Of a stretch of 32,865 bases of DNA, positions 10,111 through 17,583 are shown piece by piece. The first letter of the stretch is position 1. Every line of letters starts with the position of its first letter. This DNA comes from Betaproteobacteria bacterium. GTDB taxonomy: Bacteria; Pseudomonadota; Gammaproteobacteria; Burkholderiales; Burkholderiaceae_D. The notes below the pieces were generated by a model, which saw nothing but the letters and a program-made list of their open reading frames with translations, was not told the DNA's origin and searched no databases. The stretch lies in assembly GCA_016868055.1 (NCBI GenBank), contig VGHX01000023.1:1-32865 (forward strand), read 5' to 3'. Both the position numbers and the translations under genes were made by a program.

Positions 10111-10168
10111 TGTTTCAAGGTATGTTTCAATTGTGAACTCTGTTGAAACATGAAACATTTCTGAAACA
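10111..10168. promoter_or_regulatory. PrpR enhancer/operator cluster
   Basis: Five copies of one heptamer lie here: TGTTTCA at 10111-10117 and 10123-10129, and its reverse complement TGAAACA at 10144-10150, 10151-10157 and 10162-10168. The group is an inverted array centred near 10137. It sits about 110-165 bases upstream of the sigma-54 promoter, a usual enhancer distance. The last copy ends on the A of the prpR start codon, which fits autoregulation. Palindromic TTTCA-type sites are known for PrpR in other proteobacteria; binding here is inferred. Confidence 0.7.
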
Positions 10169-11817
10169 TGACCCGCCCCAACCCAGCCGTGCGAGATCGC
10201 GGTAACTCCCCGGTGTTCTGGGCCGTAGCCAGCTCGCGTCTGCTCGACATGTTCCGCGATATCACGCTCGAGTTTGATGATCGCGCTGACATTGCGCTGA
10301 TACCGCTGGGCTTTGATGAGGCGCTGGCACATATCCGTGAGCGACTACAAACCGAGCGCTGCGACGCGGTGATATCCGCCGGATCGAACGGCACGTATTT
10401 AAAGAGCCGGCTGTCGATACCTGTCGTGCTTGCCAAGGCGAGCGGCTTCGATGTGATGCAAGCGCTCGCACGCGCGCGCAAGATCACCACACAGATCGGC
10501 ATGATCAGCTACCAGGAAGCACCACCCGAGTTAATTGAGTTTCAGCAGACCTATGATCTGCCGATCATGCAGCGTAGCTATATCACGGTGGAAGACGCGC
10601 GCGCGCAAATCAGTGAGATGAAAGCGGCGGGTATCCAAGCGGTGGTCGGCGCTGGCTTGATCACTGACCTGGCTGTCGAAGCCGGGATGACGGGCGTTTT
10701 TGTTTATTCGGCTGGCTCAATACGACAAGCGTTTGATGATGCGCTCGATATTGCGCGCGCTACACGCTTTGATGCGCCGCGCGGCCGCGCCTACGCTGTA
10801 CCCGACAACCCCAAGGCGAAATATGCATTGTCTGCCTTGCGCGGTGACTCCGCTGTGATGCAGGCGATGAGACATACCATCACCGTCTATGCAAAATCCC
10901 CGGCACCTGTACTGATCGAAGGAGAAACCGGCACCGGCAAAGAACTGGTGGCACAAGCGATTCATCGCGAGAGTATGCGCGGCATCGCTGGTGATCGTCC
11001 TTTTGTTGCCGTCAACTGCGGGGCAATTGCTGAATCTTTACTGGAATCTGAGTTATTCGGCTACGAAGAAGGCGCGTTCACTGGCTCGCGTCGTGGTGGC
11101 CATGCTGGCTTGTTTGAAGCGGCACACCGCGGCACGCTGTTTCTGGATGAAATTGGCGAGATGCCGCTACCGCTACAAACACGCTTGCTACGCGTCCTTG
11201 AAGAAAAAGAAGTGGTGCGTGTCGGTGGAACGCATCCGATTGCGATTGATGTGCGCATTATTAGCGCCACCCATTGCCAGTGCGACACGCTGGTTCAACA
11301 GGGACGTTTTCGGGCAGACCTGTACTACCGGCTGAGCACGCTGCGCATGACCTTACCCGCCTTACGGGAACGCACCGAAGATATTGTGCAGCTCGCGGAA
11401 TGGTTCCTCAAAAACGCCTTGGCTGAAATTGGCTCACGAGCCAGCGCCAATATGCATGCAGAGCTTCTCGCATGCACTGAAACGCTTCAGGCTTGGCACT
11501 GGCCGGGGAATGTGCGTGAGCTGCGCAACCTGATGCAACGCGTCGCACTGTTTCTGGCGGTTGAGCCACTGCAGGCGCTGACACCTGCGTTCCTGGTAAA
11601 TATTGCGCCCGAGCTGTCGGGTGATTCAGCAGCGCCCCGCCTCGCCGACATAACTGGCGATACGGTACTCAACGCTGCGCCCAATCAGAACCCAAGCCCG
11701 GCGAACCAAACCATGGCGCAGGTGCTCGCTCGCTTCAGTGGTAATCGCGCAGCTGCGGCGGAGCATCTGGGCATTAGCCGAACCACACTATGGCGCCGGT
11801 TAAAGGACAACCACTAA
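10168..11817 (+). CDS. prpR: Propionate catabolism sigma-54 activator PrpR
   Basis: 549 residues in three parts. Residues 1-200 are the PrpR N-terminal sensor domain ([18 protein letters not shown], then [18 protein letters not shown]), thought to sense 2-methylcitrate. Residues about 225-470 are the AAA+ domain, with Walker A GETGTGKE (252-259), the sigma-54 contact loop GAFTGS (302-307), Walker B GTLFLDE (322-328) and the GNVRELRN box. The C-terminal Fis-type helix-turn-helix is [19 protein letters not shown]. It is divergent from prpB and shares its control region. No good ribosome site precedes the ATG, and a TGA in frame shortly upstream excludes a longer form. The message may be leaderless or poorly translated, which suits a self-limited activator. 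Confidence 0.95.
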   Translation: MTRPNPAVRDRGNSPVFWAVASSRLLDMFRDITLEFDDRADIALIPLGFDEALAHIRERLQTERCDAVISAGSNGTYLKSRLSIPVVLAKASGFDVMQALARARKITTQIGMISYQEAPPELIEFQQTYDLPIMQRSYITVEDARAQISEMKAAGIQAVVGAGLITDLAVEAGMTGVFVYSAGSIRQAFDDALDIARATRFDAPRGRAYAVPDNPKAKYALSALRGDSAVMQAMRHTITVYAKSPAPVLIEGETGTGKELVAQAIHRESMRGIAGDRPFVAVNCGAIAESLLESELFGYEEGAFTGSRRGGHAGLFEAAHRGTLFLDEIGEMPLPLQTRLLRVLEEKEVVRVGGTHPIAIDVRIISATHCQCDTLVQQGRFRADLYYRLSTLRMTLPALRERTEDIVQLAEWFLKNALAEIGSRASANMHAELLACTETLQAWHWPGNVRELRNLMQRVALFLAVEPLQALTPAFLVNIAPELSGDSAAPRLADITGDTVLNAAPNQNPSPANQTMAQVLARFSGNRAAAAEHLGISRTTLWRRLKDNH

Positions 11818-11874
11818 GCGCTTCTCTCCTAGCGGCTAAAGCGCCTAAAGGACACCCACTATGCGCTTCTCTCC
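11801..11874. repeat. Direct repeat spanning the prpR 3' end
   Basis: A block of about 29 bases (11801-11829) that includes the last prpR codons and stop reappears at 11846-11874 with two or three changes, a period of 45 bases. A third fragment (AAAGGACA) follows at 11875. It looks like a small tandem duplication of the gene end; the second copy is non-coding for prpR. Confidence 0.7.
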
Positions 11875-11983
11875 AAAGGACATGGCGGTGGTGGCTTGGC
11901 CGCCCCAGATAATCAGCTGACCGGTAATCGAAGAATTAGCGGCATGGTCGGTAGCAGGGGTAAGGCGTTTATTTCGCAAGCGT
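11845..11983 (-). pseudogene. Remnant of a short-chain dehydrogenase C-terminus
   Basis: The minus frame ending in TAG at 11845 gives about 40 residues resembling the end of short-chain dehydrogenases: TDHAANSSITGQLIIWGG, where ITGQ followed by a GG turn is the typical C-terminal strand. A TGA in the same frame stands upstream (about 11986), so no complete gene is present. The last dozen codons come from the repeated prpR-end segment. Best read as a decayed gene end; a chance match cannot be excluded at this length. Confidence 0.4.
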
Positions 11984-12056
11984 CATCGCTAAAGAAAACC
12001 GTTCCGCTGACGATTATGCGTTCCTGAACTAATGCATTTTTGCCCCGCGCTAACGT

Positions 12057-12257
12057 ATGAATCAGCACCATCCCGAAGAGAGCCCCAAACCCGCGCTAGT
12101 CGGCAAACGACCCGGCGAACGTGTCTGGACCCCGGGCGCCGACGTGCAATCGGTCTGGAAAAAATTTGGCTGGACGCCACCGAGCAAAAAACGGGCAGAT
12201 ACTCCCTTGCGCGAGCGACCCGCAGCTAACCATGCGCTGAGAGTGCTGCGCGGCTAA
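12057..12257 (+). CDS. Small hypothetical protein
   Basis: 66 residues, basic and proline-rich, with the segment GADVQSVWKKFGWTPPSKK near residues 27-45. It has no signal peptide, no membrane segment and no family that I can name with certainty. The VWKKFGWTPP stretch reminds me of short uncharacterised betaproteobacterial proteins. No clear Shine-Dalgarno sequence precedes the ATG. An overlapping frame (12032-12229) has less protein-like composition. It is convergent with ppk2, 45 bases away. Function unknown. Confidence 0.5.
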   Translation: MNQHHPEESPKPALVGKRPGERVWTPGADVQSVWKKFGWTPPSKKRADTPLRERPAANHALRVLRG

Positions 12258-12302
12258 CACATCACATCACTCGTGCTTTTAGTGCTATGGCGATATCGGC
12301 TG

Positions 12303-13124
12303 TTAATCTAGCTGCGCCCGCTTCAAATCAAAACTTGCATCCGGCGGCTTGATCTTTAGGCCCTCTAAAGTGTCGACCAACAGCGTCATTAAAAAATAAT
12401 CCCGGTATACCTTCGAATCTGCGGGAATGACATACCAAGGCGCATAGTCGGTGCTAGTGGCATTGATCGCGTCTTCATAGGCCTTGATGTAATCCTTCCA
12501 GAGCCGGCGATCTTCAAAATCCGAGGCCTGCAGCTTCCAGTGCTTGTCGGGATCGTCCATGCGCGCTTGCAGGCGCAGCTTCTGCTCTTGCTTTGAAATA
12601 TGCAGGTAGCACTTGATAATGCCGATACCTTCGTCGCTCAGCATGCGCTCGAACGCTTGAATATGTTGATAGCGCTGCTTGCATACTGCCTTGCTGATCC
12701 AGCCACGCACCCGCGTCACCAGCACATCTTCATAATGGCTGCGGTTAAATACAACGAGCTCACCGCGACGCGGTGCTTTGGCATGTACGCGCCAAAGATA
12801 ATCATGGCGACGCTCATCCTCGCTCGGCGCGCCGAATGGCTCAGCGCGCACCCCTAGCGGACTGACATGCGAAAACACGTGACGAATTGCACCGTCTTTG
12901 CCCGAGGTATCCATCCCCTGCAGTACCAGGAGCACCCCGCGCTCATTCGACGCATGTAGACGGAGCTGGAGCTTATTGAGGCGCGCACTCAGTTCGCTGA
13001 TCCCGAGCTTCACCGCCTCAAGCTGCGACTTCTTGGGCTCGGCCGGCGGAGCAGTCGGCACATCTGCCAGCGAGAATGACTTGTGCGAATCGATACGACG
13101 TAAATTAAATGTCTTTTTATTCAT
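12303..13124 (-). CDS. ppk2: Polyphosphate kinase 2
   Basis: 273 residues of the PPK2 family (P-loop fold). Transfers phosphate between polyphosphate and nucleotides, usually in the direction of nucleotide synthesis. Walker A GMDTSGKDG is at 70-78 and Walker B FNRSHYED at 126-133; a lid region with conserved Arg and Lys follows. The single-domain length and the overall pattern resemble class III enzymes, which phosphorylate AMP and ADP; this subclass call is inference. The start at 13124 is chosen for GGGGAT shortly upstream; the frame is open to 13172. It stands alone on its strand and no Pho box was found before it. Together with PPK1 in this window it gives a polyphosphate cycle. Confidence 0.92.
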   Translation of the reverse strand: MNKKTFNLRRIDSHKSFSLADVPTAPPAEPKKSQLEAVKLGISELSARLNKLQLRLHASNERGVLLVLQGMDTSGKDGAIRHVFSHVSPLGVRAEPFGAPSEDERRHDYLWRVHAKAPRRGELVVFNRSHYEDVLVTRVRGWISKAVCKQRYQHIQAFERMLSDEGIGIIKCYLHISKQEQKLRLQARMDDPDKHWKLQASDFEDRRLWKDYIKAYEDAINATSTDYAPWYVIPADSKVYRDYFLMTLLVDTLEGLKIKPPDASFDLKRAQLD

Positions 13125-13794
13125 GCTGATCCCCATCGTACGAATTGATGGGGATTTTGCCGTGCGATACATGGCGCCGCAAGGTGTGACGCTATTGTTA
13201 TCGATTCAACATGCGAAGTTGTCAATCGGCCATTTTCAATGCCTTACTGAGTTGTCTCGAGCTACTTGGCAGACGCACCGCTTACCCCGCTGGATCTCAA
13301 CCTTGACTTGTATTCCGCGTGGCCCCGTTCGCAGGCAATGAATGCAAGGGAGGAAACAGACAGACCGGCAAAATCGGAAACATCGAACTCTTTCGCGCAT
13401 TCAAAAGCTTCGTCAACGACAAAGTATCCGAGACTTCTCATCCGTACCAATTCGTCGATGACGGCTGTTGCTGGGGTGAAGGTGTCAACGGCGGCCATAT
13501 CAAGACCCGAGTAAATTAGCTCGACGCGAAAATACCGCCCGTGTTTTTCAACTTCGTGACACCGGCTCCGCCCGAGTACGCCAAGGGTGTTTCAGCAACA
13601 GTCGTCCAACAAGACTTAGTCGCCCACCCGCCCCCCCAGGGCGGCCCACCCTTGAGGATTAGTCAACCACTGAGATTTTGCTGCCGCCTCGACCCACGTC
13701 CGGCGCTACCCCACCCTGCGCAACTGCCGCACCGTAACGCTGGACTACCAAATTACAGCGGGAAGCCATTAATAAAACCAGCCATCACAAAATG
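13125..13794. other. Gene-poor region between ppk2 and the first lysine-rich gene
   Basis: About 670 bases without a gene I can support. Two short open frames oppose each other: plus 13319-13519 (GTG start, contains FVDDGCCWGEGVNGGHIK) and minus 13262-13498. Neither has a ribosome site or a recognised family. The plus frame has C-rich third positions, and it could be a gene remnant. From 13620 the DNA is very C-rich and shows no open frame of interest. Confidence 0.4.
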
Positions 13795-13823
13795 TGGACA
13801 ATTTAATTAACATACTATATAAA
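13795..13823 (+). promoter_or_regulatory. Sigma-70-type promoter of the first lysine-rich gene
   Basis: TGGACA (13795-13800) and TATAAA (13818-13823) are 17 bases apart in an AT-rich stretch, 32 bases before the start codon. No convincing forward Pho box overlaps it, unlike the promoter of the paralogue at 16943. Confidence 0.6.
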
Positions 13824-13854
13824 CCGTTTACACAGAAAAACAGGAGGTCGTTCG

Positions 13855-14277
13855 ATGGACCTAATGACGTATTGGCTTGACGGATCTATGGACGATGGCG
13901 CAGGACGCGCTAACTCGGTTGATCACCGAGCCACTAGCGCGCCAAGCAAGAGAAAAGGTAGCTCCGGAGCAGCAGTAAAGAAAAATGCCAAGGCAGGCAA
14001 GAAGGCAAGCACCAAGGCTAGCGCGGAAAAGAAAAAGCCTGAGGTCAAGCATGCGACGCTTGTGCGGGATAGTTTCACCATTCCCGGCGATGAATTGCAG
14101 CTGCTGGCAGATGCGAAGAAAAAATGCTTGAAAGCAGGTATCGATATCAAGAAAAGTGAATTAATCAGAATTGGTATTTCACTTGTTTACGGACTGGGTC
14201 TATCCCGGCTGAAAAAAGAAAAAAAAGCACTCCAACCAATTAAAACTGGGCGACCAAAGAAATCCAAGCTTGTTTAA
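13855..14277 (+). CDS. Lysine-rich protein with RHH-like core and GRPKK tail (paralogue A)
   Basis: 140 residues. Residues 1-30 are acidic to neutral. Residues 31-66 are a Lys/Ala/Ser-rich tract like bacterial histone-H1-type tails. Residues 69-112 form a compact core (LVRDSFTIP, then CLKAGIDIKKSELIRIG), and the protein ends in GRPKKSKLV (132-140), an AT-hook-like GRP motif. The core has the look of a ribbon-helix-helix domain: a short strand (VRDSFTIP), a helix, a turn and a KSEL helix. I infer DNA or nucleoid binding; it could also bind polyphosphate or RNA. AGGAGGT stands six bases before the ATG, so translation should be strong. The product of 16943-17422 is clearly homologous. speD follows 51 bases later, probably in the same message. 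No named family is claimed. Confidence 0.8.
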   Translation: MDLMTYWLDGSMDDGAGRANSVDHRATSAPSKRKGSSGAAVKKNAKAGKKASTKASAEKKKPEVKHATLVRDSFTIPGDELQLLADAKKKCLKAGIDIKKSELIRIGISLVYGLGLSRLKKEKKALQPIKTGRPKKSKLV

Positions 14278-14328
14278 ATGGGTTCTGCTGAACCGAACCT
14301 TCATACAAATAATTCAAGGGGGAAACTT

Positions 14329-14727
14329 ATGAATGGCGTACATTTGACCGCTGATCTGGCTGGATGCAAAACCAACCACAGCCTCATGACTGACGCTGAA
14401 AAGCTCCGTGAGATTTGCGTTGAACTGGTCGCGATCAGTGGGCTAACGGCGGTGCACGACCTTTTTTATCAGTTCGAACCTGCAGAAAATGAGGTTGCTG
14501 GCGGCGTCACAGGAACGGTGCTGTTGGCCGAGTCACACTTGGCTATTCATACCTGGCCTGAATTGTCAGCGGTGACATTGGACGTTTACGTCTGCAATTT
14601 TTCAACCGACAACCGAAGCAAAGCGCAGCAGCTGCTGGAGAGCATTATTAGCCTGTTCCAGCCGGCGTCGGCCATGAGACAACAGATCAAGCGGGGAAGA
14701 ATGGGCGTGGTCAACAAGGCGGCCTGA
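14329..14727 (+). CDS. speD: S-adenosylmethionine decarboxylase proenzyme (SpeD type)
   Basis: 132 residues of the pyruvoyl-dependent bacterial AdoMet decarboxylase family. The cleavage region AESHLAIHTWPE has Glu68-Ser69; Ser69 becomes the pyruvoyl group. His74 and Cys89 (DVYVCNF) fill the other catalytic positions. Product: decarboxylated AdoMet for spermidine synthesis. The start at 14329 is set by AAGGGGG seven bases upstream; the frame opens at 14278, directly on the previous stop, but lacks a ribosome site. It follows the lysine-rich gene in the same direction. No spermidine synthase is in the window. Some SpeD homologues have become arginine or ornithine decarboxylases, so the substrate is not certain from sequence alone. 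Confidence 0.9.
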   Translation: MNGVHLTADLAGCKTNHSLMTDAEKLREICVELVAISGLTAVHDLFYQFEPAENEVAGGVTGTVLLAESHLAIHTWPELSAVTLDVYVCNFSTDNRSKAQQLLESIISLFQPASAMRQQIKRGRMGVVNKAA

Positions 14728-15056
14728 CCCATTTCTGGCCGGATCGCGCCCCCGATCTGCACATCACCCCAAACGTGGCTCAGTTCAATTTGCTAGGCCA
14801 CGTTGATCCGCTCATTTCGGACTTACCGTCCGCCTTGGGTGATTTCCTTCGCTGTCATCTTGCAGAAATTTTCTTGTATTACCGTGATTGGTTGTTTAAC
14901 CCAAAAAAATTAATATTTTCGGCACAGCCAAAGAGTATGCAAGCGTCATGATTGCCTCGTGCCAGTTCATAGTCAACCTAATCGCAGACGATGTTGAGAC
15001 CCCCATGCTGACCATTGGCAGGATTGTTTTCCTGGCATCAGAGAATTAGATTGGCC
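14728..15056 (+). other. Intergenic region after speD, with hairpin and a possible weak Pho box
   Basis: AACGTGGC (14772-14779) and GCCACGTT (14797-14804) make a perfect 8-bp stem with a 17-base loop 44 bases after the speD stop. There is no T-run, so it is at most a weak terminator or an end-protecting structure. CTGTCAT at 14852-14858 has weaker echoes 11 and 22 bases on (CAGAAAT, TTGTATT). This is a poor Pho-box candidate for the following DUF3047 gene. Confidence 0.35.
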
Positions 15057-15851
15057 ATGCAGCTCATACCTTGCTGGTTACGAGGCATCTATTCAAAGAC
15101 CGCTGTAGTAGCACTCGGAACATGTTTTTCTATTTTCCCGTCGATCGCTAGTGCGGCGGTATTTATAAGTAATTTTGAGTCAGCAGGCCCTACAACCCTG
15201 TCGATCCCTCCCGCCTGGCAAATCATCCGCCTGGAGACCCACATCCCAGCCACCAAGTACCGGCAAATCCATTGGGACGGAGTACATGCTATTGAGGCAA
15301 ATGCAGATTCAAGTATGGCCCTACTAGCCCGCCTGGTGGACGTTGACCTGAACGAAACGCCAATGCTTTGCTGGCTATGGCGTATCGATGGCGTCGTTAA
15401 ATCCGCAGATATGAAGAAACGATAGGGTGACGATTATGCTGCACGGGTATATCTCGCCTTTTCTCTGCCAAAGGAGACGCTGAGCCTTGCAGATAAAGCT
15501 GCGCTCGCTATCGCACGCGGAATTTTCGGCAGCCACGTACCGGATGGCGCCATCAACTACGTTTGGGATAACGTGCATCCGATCGGCACCAGAATGCCCA
15601 ATGCTTACACATCAAGGGCACAGATGGTCGTACTCCAAAGCGGTAATTCGCAGTCGGGAAAATGGACAGCTGAACGGGTGAATGTACTTAACGACTTGCA
15701 CCGGACCTTTGGGACCGCGAGCGGAAAACTTAAACTACTCGCCATCGCTTCCGACTCTGATAACACCAAAGAGAAGGCAAGGGCCGGATTCGCGGAGATT
15801 GCGTTTGTAAAGCCAGAAGAAAACTGTCCTACGCCAAGCACTCAGAACTAA
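15057..15851 (+). pseudogene. DUF3047 family exported protein, interrupted by an in-frame TAG
   Basis: One frame runs from ATG 15057 to TAA 15851 (about 264 codons) but is cut by TAG at 15423-15425. The first part has a signal peptide (residues about 1-34, ending SIASA) and then the DUF3047 pattern: AWQIIRLETHIPATKY, SMALLARLVDVDLNETP and WLWRIDGVVKSADMKK. The expected GDD continuation (GDDYAARVYLAFSLP) begins directly after the TAG in the same frame, then INYVWDNVHPIGT, QMVVLQSG and a C-terminal AFVKPEENC. So a single base change rather than a frameshift breaks it. DUF3047 proteins are periplasmic with no known function. The start lacks a good ribosome site; a TTG at 15015 is possible. TAG ends xthA in this window, so general reading-through is unlikely. 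Confidence 0.85.
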
Positions 15852-15934
15852 GGTAGAACTGTGTTAACCCATCTGGTAGCGGTACCTTGCTAGATTCACC
15901 AGACAGCCCGGCTACTCGCTTGCTTTGGATTTCC

Positions 15935-16702
15935 TCACACTGTTTGGGCGTCTCTCAGGTAGTGTCGCGCGTAGCGGCTATCTAATCGGAACAAAGGTAG
16001 CATCATAAAAAAATCTGCCGTATGAAATTCCGGGTCCCACGCCGGCTCGCTACATATCCATGCACCACTCCTTAAATAGCCTTTGATCAACGGCGGCACT
16101 TGAAGCACATCTTGAGGTGGACCGTCCTGTAGCTCGTATTTCAATTTTGGCGATACGCGGTACTCCTGTGGGCAAAAATTCTCTTTTTCCAGCCGTCGAT
16201 AGAGTGCGTTAACCGAATTACCACCGTCCGCAAGGCTGACGCTGGCGCATCCAATCAAAAACTTTGCCTGCTCTCTCTGCATACACGAGGCCAAGCCAGA
16301 CCATAGCATCATGATGACGCCGCCGTGCCGGTAATCGGGGTGTATACACGCCCTGCCCGCTTCGATGATCGAGTCTCTGATCGGCAATAACTTCGTTAAA
16401 TCGAATTCTTTCTCTGAGTAGAACGCTTTGGTTTTTTTTAAGCCATGGCGTTTCAGTACCCGGTAGGTTCCAACGACTTCGTTAGACCGCGTGTCACGGA
16501 CAATCAGATGATCACAAAACTCATCGAATTCATCCCGCTCCAAACCCTCAGGATTTTGTAGTGTTTGTAGACCGGTCGCCTCAACGAATACCTTGTACCG
16601 GAGCCTCTGTACTTCCTGTATCTGCTCAAGGCTGTTGGCGATGCTCAAGCTGAGCTTAGGAAAATTTGCCTTCCCCTCTGAGCTGACTGTTATCAAACGC
16701 AT
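15935..16702 (-). CDS. olsB: L-ornithine N-alpha-acyltransferase (OlsB-like)
   Basis: 255 residues of the OlsB family (GNAT-like fold). Moves a 3-hydroxyacyl group from acyl carrier protein to the alpha-amino group of ornithine, the first step of ornithine-lipid synthesis. Family marks: RLRYKVFVEA (near 35-45), FDEFCDHLIVRD, EAGRACIHPDYRHGGVIMML, and a C-terminal ICSEPAWDPEFHTADFF. The start at 16702 is an ATG with a G-rich stretch (GGGGGT) just upstream; a TTG 42 bases earlier is less likely. A Pho box on this strand 54-71 bases upstream fits the known use of phosphorus-free ornithine lipids in phosphate-starved cells. The second enzyme, OlsA, is not in the window. A related haemolysin-type acyltransferase is the main alternative. 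Confidence 0.88.
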   Translation of the reverse strand: MRLITVSSEGKANFPKLSLSIANSLEQIQEVQRLRYKVFVEATGLQTLQNPEGLERDEFDEFCDHLIVRDTRSNEVVGTYRVLKRHGLKKTKAFYSEKEFDLTKLLPIRDSIIEAGRACIHPDYRHGGVIMMLWSGLASCMQREQAKFLIGCASVSLADGGNSVNALYRRLEKENFCPQEYRVSPKLKYELQDGPPQDVLQVPPLIKGYLRSGAWICSEPAWDPEFHTADFFMMLPLFRLDSRYARHYLRDAQTV

Positions 16703-16755
16703 AGATACCCCCGAACAGAATGGGGCGGAATCTATCAGCGACAATTTTCAAACGG

Positions 16756-16784
16756 GTGACTGGTCGATGACAGAATCATGAAAT
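16756..16784 (-). promoter_or_regulatory. Pho box upstream of olsB
   Basis: On the minus strand CTGTCAT (16773-16767), CGAC, CAGTCAC (16762-16756) is a standard PhoB site of two 7-bp halves with a 4-bp spacer. A third half-like unit ATTTCAT (16784-16778) is in the same 11-bp register. It faces olsB. Confidence 0.75.
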
Positions 16785-16855
16785 GTGCCTAAAAGGTATC
16801 CCGATAATCTACTGTGGGTAGCAATTTGTCCGGGTAGTCGAGGATTGCGTTGTTC

Positions 16856-16873
16856 TTGTCATATTTGTGTCAT
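16856..16873 (+). promoter_or_regulatory. Pho box upstream of the second lysine-rich gene
   Basis: TTGTCAT-ATTT-GTGTCAT: two 7-bp halves each one base off CTGTCAT, separated by an AT-only 4-bp spacer as in the consensus. A TTATAT-like -10 lies a short way downstream. It faces the gene at 16943. Confidence 0.75.
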
Positions 16874-16942
16874 CAAAATAAATGATTTATATTGTTTACC
16901 CGTTTAGTACAAAACGGCTGACACCACTCGAGGAGCTGCAAG

Positions 16943-17422
16943 ATGATCAATACCTCCAACACCGAAATCGAAGCTATCCAAGATGCCGCAAAAATGACTA
17001 CCGCAAAACCATTGGCCGCTAAAAAAAAGGGGGCGAAAAAGAAAGCGAGCGCTCAGCCGGCCGCTTCGAAGGCTACTAAAAGTAAAGTGGCAAAAAAGAC
17101 CAAGCGCAAGCTGGCGGAAAAGATCAAGAGCCCCAAGCCGCCCAAGGGTGCAAAACAGAAGGTTGTCAAATCAAAAATAAATAAAACAGAAAAACCTAAA
17201 AAGCCGAAGTTGGTAAGAGATAGCTTCACCATGCCACAACCGGAATATGCTCTGCTCGCGCAAGTCAAGAAAACTTGCCTCGCTGCGGGTTTCGACATCA
17301 AAAAGAGTGAGTTACTGCGAATCGGCGTGGCGCAGCTCGCATCCATGGAGACCAAGGAGCTCAAGGCAGCGCAAGCCGCCCTCACCCCGCTCAAGGCAGG
17401 CAGACCCAAAAAATCAAAATAA
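16943..17422 (+). CDS. Lysine-rich protein with RHH-like core and GRPKKSK tail (paralogue B), Pho-box controlled
   Basis: 159 residues. Residues 22-88 are strongly basic (Lys/Ala/Pro; for example AAKKKGAKKKA), like eukaryotic histone H1 tails and bacterial H1-like proteins. Residues 90-133 repeat the core of the protein at 13855: LVRDSFTMP (90-98) and DIKKSELLRIG (118-128). The end is GRPKKSK (153-159). The charge pattern, the RHH-like core and the GRP tail suggest DNA compaction or local regulation; this is inference. GAGGAG about eight bases before the ATG is a good ribosome site. It is divergent from olsB, with a facing Pho box each. A hairpin follows 40 bases after the stop. It is expected to rise in phosphate starvation. 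Confidence 0.85.
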   Translation: MINTSNTEIEAIQDAAKMTTAKPLAAKKKGAKKKASAQPAASKATKSKVAKKTKRKLAEKIKSPKPPKGAKQKVVKSKINKTEKPKKPKLVRDSFTMPQPEYALLAQVKKTCLAAGFDIKKSELLRIGVAQLASMETKELKAAQAALTPLKAGRPKKSK

Positions 17423-17462
17423 GCTTGTAGCTTTGCTTGTGATGAAGCGATGACTACCCACA

Positions 17463-17486
17463 CCCCGGCGCAGTAATGCACCGGGG
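17463..17486 (+). terminator. GC-rich hairpin after the second lysine-rich gene
   Basis: CCCCGG (17463-17468) pairs with CCGGGG (17481-17486). After one C-A mismatch the stem continues as GCA/TGC around a GTAA loop. It has no T-run, so it is an imperfect intrinsic terminator. It ends two bases before the phoX Pho box and may insulate phoX from upstream transcription. Confidence 0.5.
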
Positions 17487-17488
17487 CG

Positions 17489-17506
17489 ATGTCACATTCG
17501 TTTCAT
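17489..17506 (+). promoter_or_regulatory. Pho box upstream of phoX
   Basis: ATGTCAC-ATTC-GTTTCAT: two 7-bp halves with a 4-bp spacer, one and two bases off consensus, 77 bases before the phoX ATG. The position and the gene's role both fit PhoB control. Confidence 0.65.
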
Positions 17507-17583
17507 GAATTGGTGGTGAGATAATCGGGATCCGGATATTAAGGCGGCAATTGCCGCTCGTATGTCACCTCACTGAGCTCACC

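Noticed and set aside
9928-10502. Minus-strand open frames across the prpB-prpR region
   Set aside because: They are antisense to prpR and cross its operator; PrpR motifs on the plus strand explain the coding signal.
13262-13498. Minus-strand frame of 78 codons
   Set aside because: It is opposed by an equally plausible plus frame, has no ribosome site and no family; it is mentioned only under the gene-poor region.
15423-15425. TAG as a sense codon in this organism
   Set aside because: xthA ends in TAG at the normal family length, so TAG works as a stop; read-through at single sites remains only a possibility.
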